A stretch of DNA of 14,275 nt from Alphaproteobacteria bacterium (GTDB taxonomy: Bacteria > Pseudomonadota > Alphaproteobacteria > ATCC43930 > CGMCC-115725). Position 1 is the first letter of the stretch. Each line of letters begins with the position of its first letter. The translations under genes were made by a program, and so were the position numbers. Shown piece by piece: positions 1 through 7,157 of the stretch. The notes under the pieces are model-generated. The model searched no databases, was not told where the DNA came from, and saw only the letters and a list, made by a program, of their open reading frames with translations. The stretch is from contig VAZT01000405.1 of assembly GCA_005884825.1 (NCBI GenBank), positions 1,910-16,184 on the forward strand. The letters run 5' to 3'.

Positions 1-198
1 CGATCACCCGATCCGCTCGCCCTCGGAACAATAATGTTCTCGGCATTTCGATCCCGCGGGGCTTTCCAGCGATATACGCCATCCCTGACTAGTGGACGAC
101 ACGTCCGGCAAATAGACGAACCTTCGCGGTCCTGCCGATGTTCCGTGCAGGTTCGAAAGGACTTGCTTCGTCACTGTGTTTGACATAGGGGAATCCTG
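1..198. other. Left-edge region with no recognisable gene
   Basis: I see no gene I can name here. On the plus strand one frame is open from the left edge to the TGA at 181-183, but its translation resembles nothing I know. A second frame ends at the TAA at 32-34 after the residues DHPIRSPSEQ and could be the tail of a gene cut by the window edge; there is too little to judge. A short inverted repeat, GAACA-ATAA-TGTTC, lies at 26-39 and could be an operator half-site pair or a weak hairpin. The promoter of the following SDR gene must lie here, but no convincing -35/-10 pair is visible. Confidence 0.35.
187..192 (+). promoter_or_regulatory. Ribosome binding site deciding the SDR start
   Basis: AGGGGA sits 6 nt before the ATG at 199. 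The next in-frame ATG at 211 has no purine-rich site in front of it, so 199 is preferred as the start. Confidence 0.6.
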
Positions 199-1008
199 AT
201 GGACCTCCAGATGAACGGGAAAACGGCGCTTGTCACCGGAGCAAGCGCCGGTATCGGCAAGGCGATAGCCTTTGCGTTGGCTCGGGAGGGTGTCGACGTC
301 GCAATCTGCGCACGTCGCAAGGAGCCTCTGGAGGCAGCAGCGTCCCAGATCGCGCGCGAGACAAATCGGAAGATTGTCGCGATACCGGCTGATCTGACCA
401 AGCCGGACGATGCCGCGGCCTTTGTCAAGAAGGCTCACACCGCGCTCGGGCGCGTCGATATTCTGGTCAACAACGCCGGGTCGTCACCCGGCGGAGTTCT
501 CGGGTTCCTGACCGAAGAGCATTGGGCCCAATCGTTGCAGCTCAAATTCATGGGTTATGTGCGCTGCCTGAAGCACGTATTGCCGATCATGCAGAAGCAG
601 GGGCGCGGCCGCGTCGTCAACCTGATTGGCAATGACGGGGTCAAACCGTCTTACTGGGAGATCGCGCCAGGGGCGGCCAATGCCGCCGGGCAGAACCTGA
701 CGCTTGCGCTGGCTGCGCAGTACGGTAAGGACGATATCAGCTTTGTGGCGGTCAATCCCGGGCCGGTCCGCACCGAGCGCTGGGCTGGCCTGGTCGATGC
801 GATGGCCCGCGACATGAAGATCCCGCGCGAGGAAGCGGATACGCTTGCCCCGCGCAGCATTCCGCTGGGGCGCATTGCCGAATGCGAAGAAGTCGCCAGC
901 CTTGTCACTTATCTTGCCTCTGATTTGGCGCATTTCGTCAACGGCACGATGATCGAGATCGACGGCGGCCAACAAAAGCCGCTGATGGATCGCTTCCGCG
1001 ACCGGTAA
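199..1008 (+). CDS. SDR-family oxidoreductase with an atypical active site
   Basis: A 269-residue protein of usual SDR length with a Rossmann fold. The dinucleotide-binding glycine motif TGASAGIG is at residues 13-20 and the structural NNAG at 91-94. The late PGPVRTE segment (187-193) and the C-terminal IDGG region (254-257) are also typical of classical SDRs. The canonical tetrad is not present. By alignment by eye, the helix Asn is replaced by Lys116, the Ser position falls in GND (144-146), and the YxxxK motif is replaced by PGAAN (157-161), leaving only Tyr152 nearby. I recall other SDRs with a similar GAANA segment, so this is probably a natural subgroup rather than a decayed gene. The reading frame is intact. 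Substrate unknown; cytoplasmic NAD(P)-binding protein by inference. It is convergent with the Mo-hydroxylase cluster, with an 11-bp gap after its TAA, so it is not cotranscribed with it. Confidence 0.9.
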   Translation: MDLQMNGKTALVTGASAGIGKAIAFALAREGVDVAICARRKEPLEAAASQIARETNRKIVAIPADLTKPDDAAAFVKKAHTALGRVDILVNNAGSSPGGVLGFLTEEHWAQSLQLKFMGYVRCLKHVLPIMQKQGRGRVVNLIGNDGVKPSYWEIAPGAANAAGQNLTLALAAQYGKDDISFVAVNPGPVRTERWAGLVDAMARDMKIPREEADTLAPRSIPLGRIAECEEVASLVTYLASDLAHFVNGTMIEIDGGQQKPLMDRFRDR

Positions 1009-1019
1009 GTCGACGGCCC

Positions 1020-3296
1020 TCAGTGTTGCTCCGCCGGAAGTTCGGCGAGCAGCGCGTGCAGGCGGTTTGGGGTGATCGGCAGCTGGCGGACCGCGCCCGG
1101 CCGGCCGAGCGCATCATCGACTGCGGCGGCGATCGCGGCACCCGCCGCGGCGATGCCGGCCTCGCCTGCGCCTTTGACGCCGAGCGGGTTGAGCGGCGTC
1201 GGGGCATCCTCGAAGAGGGCCACCTCGATCGTCGGGATCTCGCTGATGGTCGGCATCAGGTAATCGGCCAGGGTAACCGACTGCGGCTGGCCGGAGGCGT
1301 CGTGCACGAACTCCTCGAGCAGAGAGGCGCCGATGCCTTGCGCAGCCCCGCCGGCGATCTGCCCCTCGACCAGCATCGGGTTAACCGCACGGCCGACATC
1401 GTAGCCGACGAAGAAGCGCTCGACCGTGATCGCACAAGAGTCGCGCTCGATGCGCACCTGGGCAAGGTGCACGCCGTAAGGGTAGGTCATGTGTTCAGCG
1501 GTGAACGTGGCGTCGGCGGTGAGTTCGCCGCCGGCGCTGCGCGCGATCGCGGCTAAGTCGAGCGACGGTCCGCTGGGCGCGTCGCAAACCACGACCCGAT
1601 CACCAATGACGGCGAGACGATCGGGCGCGGTCTGCAACAAGCGCCCGGCCTCCGCCAACAATCGGTCGCGCAGCTTTGCGGCGGCGATCGTCACCGCCGC
1701 GCCGGTCATCACCGTGACGCGCGAGGCGAATGCGCCCATGCCGCGGGCAATGCGATCGGTCTGACCATGGATGACCCGAATGTGGTCGAGACCGGTGCCG
1801 AGCCCGTCGGCGCAGATTTGCGCCATGACCGTCTCGACCCCCTGACCGACCGAGGCGGCGCCGGTGATCACCTCGATCGCACCGTCGCCGCCGAGCGTGA
1901 TGCGCACATCGTCGAACGGGCCAAGCCCGCTTTTCTCGACAAAAAACCCGAGCCCCAGGCCGATCATCTCGCCGGCTTGCCGGCGCCGGGCGACATCGGC
2001 GCGCAGTGTCTCCCATCCCACCCGGTTCAGGAACTTGCCGAGAAGGCCCGCATAGTCGCCGGTGTCATAGACGATCTCGGTGCCGAGGGCAGAGAATTCG
2101 CGGCGGAACGGCATCGCCGTCTTCGCAATGAAATTTCGACGCCGCACCACGATCGGATCGAGCCCGAGCCGGTCGGCGATTGCATCCACCAGCCGCTCGC
2201 GTACGAAGCTCGCCTCGAAACGTCCGGGCGCGCGGTACGTGCCGCACGGCGTCTTGTTCGTAAGCCGCACATGGCCGACCGAGCGGTAGGCGGGAATCAC
2301 GTAGGGGCCAGGCAGCATCGCGCAGGTGAGGTCGGCGACGACGACGCCGTGGGTCCGGAGGTAGGCTCCCTGGTCGAACCAGAACTCGTCGTCGAGACCC
2401 ACAATCAAGCCGTGCTCATCGACCGCCGCGCGCACCCGATGAACCGAGCCTCGCGACTGGTTCGCCGCCACGAGATGCTCGTAACGGTCCTCGATCCACT
2501 TGACCGGGCGCCCGAGCCGCATGACCGCTGCGCAGGTCAGAACGTCCTCGGGATAAAGCTCGCCGCGAATGCCGAAGCCGCCCCCGACATGCCCTTCGTG
2601 CAGGTGAATCCGGTCGAGCGGCAGCCCGAGCATCGCCGCGAGCGCCTGGCGGTTGTAATGCGGCACCTTGGCGGCGCCGTATAGCCGAAGGATGCCGCTG
2701 TCTGCTTCCGGCACGGCGATCGCGCCGCGGGTTTCGAGCGGCACGCCGCTGTGCCGGCCGATGGTCAATTCCAGCACTACCACCGCATGCGCTCCGGCAA
2801 AGGCAGCGTCGAGATCGCCATAGGCTTTGGCGATCACGGTGGCCTCGGTACTGCGTCCCGGCGCGTATTCGCGCGGCGGCGCGGCCGGATGGAGGCACGG
2901 CGCCAACGGCTCGATCTCCGGCGCGACGAGGTCGGCGATGTCTTCGGCCGTGTAGGGGTCGGCGGCGAAGACCGCGGCCACCGGCTCGCCGACAAAGCGC
3001 ACATGTCCGTCCGCCAGGATGGGCTGGCGATAAGGCTCCAACCCCGGCACCAGCGTCATGCGAAAGCCGATCGGGGGGATATCGGCGACGTCTTCCGCCG
3101 TCCACACGGCGACCGCGCCGGGATGCGCCAGCGCCTCCGCGATCCGAAGACCGGCTAGACGGCCGAACGCGACCGGCGAGCGCACGATCCGCATGTAAAG
3201 CATGCCCGGTACGGTGATGTCGGCCGCAAAACGGCCACTGCCGGTCAGCAGCGGGCGATCTTCGAGCCGCTTAACCGATCGGCCGATCAGGCTCAT
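1020..3296 (-). CDS. Xanthine dehydrogenase/CoxL-family Mo-binding large subunit (second copy, L-B)
   Basis: 758 residues, close to the usual 760-810 for this subunit. It should bind molybdopterin cofactor and hydroxylate an organic substrate, passing electrons to the 2Fe-2S and FAD subunits. Visible landmarks are the N-terminal ald_Xan_dh hammerhead domain (about 10-130, with VGEPVAAV at 102-109), GGGFG (238-242), the active-site loop TYRAPGR (353-359), ASVGQGVET (481-489) and GVKGAGE (706-712), whose Glu712 is the expected catalytic base. The loop lacks the AYxCSFR signature of true CO dehydrogenase and is closer to the form II type. The family's Mo-adjacent Gln (usually STQxPH) appears as Lys210 in AAKVPH. 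The ATG overlaps the upstream small-subunit stop as ATGA (3293-3296), implying translational coupling. It is last in its cluster and converges on the SDR gene. Family assignment is sure; substrate is unknown. Confidence 0.93.
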   Translation of the reverse strand: MSLIGRSVKRLEDRPLLTGSGRFAADITVPGMLYMRIVRSPVAFGRLAGLRIAEALAHPGAVAVWTAEDVADIPPIGFRMTLVPGLEPYRQPILADGHVRFVGEPVAAVFAADPYTAEDIADLVAPEIEPLAPCLHPAAPPREYAPGRSTEATVIAKAYGDLDAAFAGAHAVVVLELTIGRHSGVPLETRGAIAVPEADSGILRLYGAAKVPHYNRQALAAMLGLPLDRIHLHEGHVGGGFGIRGELYPEDVLTCAAVMRLGRPVKWIEDRYEHLVAANQSRGSVHRVRAAVDEHGLIVGLDDEFWFDQGAYLRTHGVVVADLTCAMLPGPYVIPAYRSVGHVRLTNKTPCGTYRAPGRFEASFVRERLVDAIADRLGLDPIVVRRRNFIAKTAMPFRREFSALGTEIVYDTGDYAGLLGKFLNRVGWETLRADVARRRQAGEMIGLGLGFFVEKSGLGPFDDVRITLGGDGAIEVITGAASVGQGVETVMAQICADGLGTGLDHIRVIHGQTDRIARGMGAFASRVTVMTGAAVTIAAAKLRDRLLAEAGRLLQTAPDRLAVIGDRVVVCDAPSGPSLDLAAIARSAGGELTADATFTAEHMTYPYGVHLAQVRIERDSCAITVERFFVGYDVGRAVNPMLVEGQIAGGAAQGIGASLLEEFVHDASGQPQSVTLADYLMPTISEIPTIEVALFEDAPTPLNPLGVKGAGEAGIAAAGAAIAAAVDDALGRPGAVRQLPITPNRLHALLAELPAEQH

Positions 3297-3769
3297 TTGC
3301 GCATTTCAGCGGCTGCGGCCAGCACCGATTTCAGGATGTTCTGATAGCCGGTACAGCGGCACAAATTCGACGACAACGCCTCGCGCAGCTCGGGTTCGGC
3401 GATGTCAGGACGGCGCTCCAGGATGCCGACGGCCAGCATCAGAAATCCCGGCGTGCAGAAGCCGCACTGCAAGCCGTGATGGTCCCAGAACGCCTGCTGC
3501 AGCGGATGCAGCTTGTCGCCAATGGCGAGGCCCTCGACAGTGCGCACCCTGGTGCCCTCGGCTTGGACCGCGAACATCAGGCAGGAGCGCACCGGCTGGT
3601 CGTCGATCAGCACGGTGCAGGCGCCGCAGACGCCATGCTCGCAGCCGAGATGCGTGCCGGTGAGGCCGCAATCCTCACGCAGCGCGTCGGCCAAGCTGCG
3701 CCGCGGCTCGACGCGGATCGTGCGCTTATCGCCGTTCACCGTGAAGGTAATGTCGTATTTATCGCTCAT
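3293..3769 (-). CDS. 2Fe-2S small subunit of a CoxS/XdhA-type molybdenum hydroxylase
   Basis: 158 residues, the normal length for this family. It carries two [2Fe-2S] clusters that relay electrons from the Mo site to FAD. The N-terminal plant-ferredoxin-type cluster ligands are C43, C48, C51 and C63; the helical-domain ligands are C102, C105, C137 and C139 in the motifs QCGFCTPG and CRCTGY. All eight cysteines are present. I chose the ATG at 3769 (MSDKYDITFTVNG), where family homology begins. The frame is open further upstream to a TTG at 3832, but that extension would add 21 residues without family resemblance and would run into the repeat. There is only a weak purine stretch (CGGGA) before the ATG. 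The stop overlaps the start of the downstream large subunit by 4 nt. It is the only small subunit in the window, so it may serve both large subunits. Confidence 0.94.
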   Translation of the reverse strand: MSDKYDITFTVNGDKRTIRVEPRRSLADALREDCGLTGTHLGCEHGVCGACTVLIDDQPVRSCLMFAVQAEGTRVRTVEGLAIGDKLHPLQQAFWDHHGLQCGFCTPGFLMLAVGILERRPDIAEPELREALSSNLCRCTGYQNILKSVLAAAAEMRK

Positions 3770-3837
3770 GTCCCGATCGTAAAATGTCGCCCTCGCGCAG
3801 GAAAGTGTGAAGGGTTTTGACCGCACGCCCAATCACC

Positions 3838-3900
3838 TCGGCCCGCTTCCGCGGAGAGGTCGGAACCCGCGCGCCAGCGCGCGAATTCCGGGTGAGGGGA
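3838..3900 (+). repeat. C-rich intergenic repeat, left copy with inner hairpin
   Basis: The 26 nt at 3838-3863 match, with a few differences, the reverse complement of 3957-3983. The match resumes at 3890-3900 (GGGTGAGGGGA) after an insert of 26 nt. The insert holds a 7-bp hairpin: CGCGCGC (3868-3874), CA, GCGCGCG (3877-3883). The layout, a C/G-rich core flanked by GAGAGGTCGG and GGGTGAGGGG, resembles a palindromic intergenic repeat I know from Bradyrhizobium-like genomes; that link is from memory. It lies in the 182-bp spacer between the first large-subunit gene and the 2Fe-2S gene. Confidence 0.7.
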
Positions 3901-3947
3901 ACGACGGCACCGCGCCTAGTCAGCGCCGTTCAGACCGCGTCACAAAG

Positions 3948-3983
3948 CCCCTCACCCCGACCCTCTCCCCGCAAGCGGGGCGA
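3948..3983 (-). repeat. C-rich intergenic repeat, right copy in inverted orientation
   Basis: This is the second arm of the inverted pair. It lacks the inner insert of the left copy, so GAGAGGGTCGG runs directly into GGTGAGGGG when read on the minus strand. It contains its own perfect palindrome, CCCCGC-AA-GCGGGG (3967-3980). It overlaps the 3' end of the upstream large-subunit gene and supplies that gene's stop codon (3952-3954) and about its last ten codons. Together the two arms could fold as a long hairpin in the operon mRNA around the 47-nt segment 3901-3947. Confidence 0.7.
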
Positions 3984-6303
3984 CGGAGGAGCTTGCTGTG
4001 CATCCCGCTTTGCGCAGCAACTGCAAGATCCGCTGCGGCGTGATTGGCATTTCGAAGATGCCGACGCCAAACGGCGCCAGCGCATCGGAAACCGCGTTCA
4101 GCACCGCCGCCGGCGCGCCGATCGTGCCGCCCTCGCCGACGCCCTTGGCGCCGGTGATGCTCGCCTCGGTCAGGGTTTCCAAATGATGGATTTCGATCTC
4201 TGGGATTTCCGCCATCGTCGGCACGAGGTAGTCGGCAAGCGAGCCGGTCAGTATGTTGCCGCCGTCGTCGTAAACCACCTGTTCGTAGAGCGCGTTGGCG
4301 ATGCCCTGGGCGACGCCGCCATGGACCTGCCCGTCGACAATCATGGGATTGATCAGACGCCCGGCATCCTCGACGACCACGAACCGTTCGATCGTGACTT
4401 GGCCGGTAGCGACATCGACCTCGACAACCGCAATGTGGCAGGCGTTCGAGAAGGTGCCGTACGGGTCGTAGGTCGCCACCGCCGACAAACCGGTTTCGGC
4501 GATCGCCGGAAAGCGGTGGCTCTGGTGATAGGCGGTGCGCGCGAGCTGGCATACCTCGACGCCGAGATCGGTGCCGCGCACGAAGGCGCGGCCATCGGAA
4601 ATCTCGATGTCAGAGGCGGCCGCCTCCAATATCTGGCTGGCGACCGTTTGCAGGCGCTCGCGCAATGTCGCCGCGGCGAGCTTGCAGGCGCCGCCGGCGA
4701 TCACCAGCGAGCGGCTGGCGAAAGTGCCCCAGCCGTAGGGGCTGCGGTCGGTGTCGCCGGCGACGACCCGGATCGCCGAGGGGACGACGCCGATCTCGTC
4801 AGCGATCAGCTGCGCCAAACTCGTCTTCAGCCCCTGGCCGTGCGGCGAACTGCCGATCCGGGCTTCGAGAAAGCCCGACGGGTCCATCGCCAGTTCGACC
4901 CGCTCGAAGCCGGGGGTGATCACCATGCGCCGCGCCGCGAAGGCGGGACTGCCGGGGCCGGTGCGCTCGGCGAACACCGATATCCCGAGACCGAGCCAGC
5001 GTCCATCGGCTCGCGCCGTTTGCTGTCGCGCCCGGAACTCGGCGAAGTCGACGACCCGCGCCGCCGCCTCCATTGCTTCGCGATAGCTGCCGGCGTCCTG
5101 CACAACCCCGGTCACCGAAGTGTGAGGGAAGTCGGCGGTCAGGTTGCGGCGCCGGATTGCAAGCACATCCAGCCCGAGCCGGGCGGCTGCGCAATCCATC
5201 AGCCGCTCCACCGCCGCGGTGATGACCGGCCGCGACACGCCGCGATAGGGCGCCATCGGGCAGGTGTTGCTGGCGACGCCGCGGGCCCGGGCGCGGTACT
5301 CGGGCACCCGATAGGGACCGGGCATGTCCGCCAGCGCCATCAACGGCTCAACCCCGCAGGTGGCCGGGAAATTCGAATAGGCGCCGACATTGCATTGGAT
5401 ATCGGCGTCGATCGCGAGCAAGCTGCCGTCCGCATCGAATGCGCCGCGCAAATGAACACGCTGGTCGCGCGCGTGAAACGACGCGGTTAGATTTTCGAGG
5501 CGATCCTCGATCCAGGCTACAGTGCAGGCGAAATGCCGCGCCGCCCAGACCGCGACGACATATTCCGGGATCAGCGCCATTTTCTGGCCGAACCCGCCGC
5601 CGACCTCCGGCGCGATAACGCGGAGCTCGGATTCCGCGATCCCCAAGACGTCGGCTATCCCGGTGCGCAACAGGTGTGGCATTTGCGTAGACGCCGAGAG
5701 GGTGACGCGCCCCGTTGCCGCATCGAAAGCGGCGACTGCCGTGCGCGCCTCCAACGGCACCGCAGACTGCCGGCCTGACGTGAACGTAAATTCGATCAGC
5801 TGGTGCGCCGCTGCGAGGGCAGCAGCGATGCCGGGGGTTTCGAAGCGAGCGTCGATCAGTGTGTTCCGAGGTGCGATGTCATGGACCAGCGGCGCGCCGG
5901 GCGCGAGCGCTTGATCCAGCGTCACGACCGGCGTCTCAGCTTCGATCTCGATCGTGACCTGTTCGGCGAGGTCTTCGGCCTCAGCGGCGGTGCCGGCGAT
6001 CACCGCGGCGATCGGCTCGCCGACATAGGTGACGCGCTCATCGGCGAGGATCGGCTGCGCAACCGGGACATAATCCGGGCGATCGAGGCGCGGACAGATC
6101 GGTTTGACATCGCCGAGAACAGCCGGGGTTATGATTGGCACGTCTGGCGGAGAGCTCACGGCGAGGATGTTGCCGCGGGCGAGCGGGCTGCGCACGAACC
6201 GCAATATGCGGGCGCTCTGCGCTAGGTCGGCGGTGTAGCGGCCGCGCCCTCGCAGCAGAACCGGGTCCTCGTAGCGCGGCAGTGGGCGCCCGACCCATCT
6301 CAC
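3952..6303 (-). CDS. Xanthine dehydrogenase/CoxL-family Mo-binding large subunit (first copy, L-A)
   Basis: 783 residues, normal for the family, starting at a GTG (6303) that overlaps the FAD-subunit stop as GTGA. The frame is open much further upstream, but that stretch lies antisense-free inside the FAD-subunit gene in another frame and has no family resemblance; homology begins at VGRPLPRYEDP. Landmarks are VGEPIAAVIAG (94-104), STQMPH (205-210) with the Mo-adjacent Gln207, GGGFGQ (235-240), the active-site loop APYRGVSRP (351-359), SSPHGQG (485-491) and GAKGVGEGG (718-726) with the expected catalytic Glu724. The loop is not the CO dehydrogenase AYxCSFR type. It is only distantly similar to the other large subunit, so this is not a recent tandem duplication. 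Residues from about 773 to the end (APLAGRGSG) are encoded by the inverted repeat. Substrate unknown. Confidence 0.93.
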   Translation of the reverse strand: MRWVGRPLPRYEDPVLLRGRGRYTADLAQSARILRFVRSPLARGNILAVSSPPDVPIITPAVLGDVKPICPRLDRPDYVPVAQPILADERVTYVGEPIAAVIAGTAAEAEDLAEQVTIEIEAETPVVTLDQALAPGAPLVHDIAPRNTLIDARFETPGIAAALAAAHQLIEFTFTSGRQSAVPLEARTAVAAFDAATGRVTLSASTQMPHLLRTGIADVLGIAESELRVIAPEVGGGFGQKMALIPEYVVAVWAARHFACTVAWIEDRLENLTASFHARDQRVHLRGAFDADGSLLAIDADIQCNVGAYSNFPATCGVEPLMALADMPGPYRVPEYRARARGVASNTCPMAPYRGVSRPVITAAVERLMDCAAARLGLDVLAIRRRNLTADFPHTSVTGVVQDAGSYREAMEAAARVVDFAEFRARQQTARADGRWLGLGISVFAERTGPGSPAFAARRMVITPGFERVELAMDPSGFLEARIGSSPHGQGLKTSLAQLIADEIGVVPSAIRVVAGDTDRSPYGWGTFASRSLVIAGGACKLAAATLRERLQTVASQILEAAASDIEISDGRAFVRGTDLGVEVCQLARTAYHQSHRFPAIAETGLSAVATYDPYGTFSNACHIAVVEVDVATGQVTIERFVVVEDAGRLINPMIVDGQVHGGVAQGIANALYEQVVYDDGGNILTGSLADYLVPTMAEIPEIEIHHLETLTEASITGAKGVGEGGTIGAPAAVLNAVSDALAPFGVGIFEMPITPQRILQLLRKAGCTASSSVAPLAGRGSG

Positions 6304-7157
6304 CGCGCAGACGCCTGGTCCAAGGCCCGCGCGACCATCGCCCGCACCAGGTCGCGGCGATATTCGGCGCTCGCGTGAATGTCCTCCAACGGGTCGATCG
6401 TCTCGGCCGCGATGTTTCCCGCCTCGCGGAAAATGTCCGGCGCGCCCTCGCTGCCAGTCAGTAACGCTTCGGCTGCGGCAATACGCGAGGGCCGGTCGGT
6501 GGCGCCGCCGAGCCCGATACGCGCTTCGACGATCCGGTCGTCTTCGAACCGCAGAAAGGCAGCGCACATTGCGAGCGCGAAATCGCCCGCCCGCCGGCTG
6601 AACTCGGCAAAGCCCGTCCGCCAATCCTCACCGAGCAAGGGCAGGCGGATCTCGGTCAAGAGCTCGTCTGGTTCCAATATCGTCGTAAGCGCGCCGACGA
6701 AATACTCATTCGGCCGGACATTGCGCCGCCCACGCCGGCTGACGACCAAAAACCCGGCATCGAGCGTCGCCGCCAGCAAGCACCATTCGGAGGCCGGATC
6801 GGCATGAGCAATGCTTCCGCAGAATGTGCCGCGAGTGCGGATCGGAAGATGCCCGATATGCCGGGCAACCCGGGGCAGAAACGCGCCGAGCGCACCACCG
6901 GCAACAGGCCCCTCGAAACGAGCGTGCCGGGCAAGCGCGCCAATACGCAACTCGCCCCCGTCCTCACGCACATAATCGAGGGAATCGATGCGATTGATGT
7001 CGATCAGGCTCGCGGGGCGGGCGAGCCGGAAATTCATCGCCGGCACGAGACTTTGTCCGCCGGCAAGGATCTTTCCTTCCCCACCGTGCGTGGCGAGGAG
7101 CTCGAGCGCCTGGTCAACCGTGCGGGGCGCAAAATATCTAAACGAGACGGGCTTCAT
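6300..7157 (-). CDS. FAD-binding medium subunit of a CoxM-type molybdenum hydroxylase
   Basis: 285 residues, the typical length for the FAD subunit that takes electrons from the 2Fe-2S clusters and hands them to an acceptor. The two FAD-binding motifs are visible: AGGQSLVP (32-39) and TFCGSIAHADP (111-121). The second is the Cys variant of the usual TxGGS, which I have seen in other family members. A C-terminal CO_deh_flav_C-like region includes ASAEYRRDL (262-270). I chose the ATG at 7157 (MKPVSFRYFAP), where homology starts; the frame extends to a TTG at 7193 without family resemblance. Neither candidate has a clear ribosome binding site. It is the first gene of the four-gene cluster and its TGA overlaps the next GTG, implying coupled translation. 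Confidence 0.93.
   Translation of the reverse strand: MKPVSFRYFAPRTVDQALELLATHGGEGKILAGGQSLVPAMNFRLARPASLIDINRIDSLDYVREDGGELRIGALARHARFEGPVAGGALGAFLPRVARHIGHLPIRTRGTFCGSIAHADPASEWCLLAATLDAGFLVVSRRGRRNVRPNEYFVGALTTILEPDELLTEIRLPLLGEDWRTGFAEFSRRAGDFALAMCAAFLRFEDDRIVEARIGLGGATDRPSRIAAAEALLTGSEGAPDIFREAGNIAAETIDPLEDIHASAEYRRDLVRAMVARALDQASAR

Noticed and set aside
26..39. Inverted repeat GAACA-ATAA-TGTTC as a transcription terminator
   Set aside because: The stem is only 5 bp, AT-rich in the loop, and no T run follows; kept only as a possible operator.
3770..3832. TTG-started 21-residue extension of the 2Fe-2S subunit
   Set aside because: Family homology begins at the ATG at 3769; the extension is not conserved-looking and approaches the repeat.
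3838..3983. CRISPR array or insertion sequence
   Set aside because: There are only two imperfect inverted copies, no regular spacers and no transposase; a palindromic intergenic repeat fits better.
3817..5490. A 557-residue plus-strand open frame antisense to the first large subunit
   Set aside because: Shadow of the real minus-strand gene; composition is His/Arg/Ala/Gly-rich with no domain signs.
6304..6624. N-terminal extension of the first large subunit upstream of the GTG at 6303
   Set aside because: The extension overlaps the FAD-subunit gene in another frame, has no family resemblance, and the GTGA overlap gives a good start.
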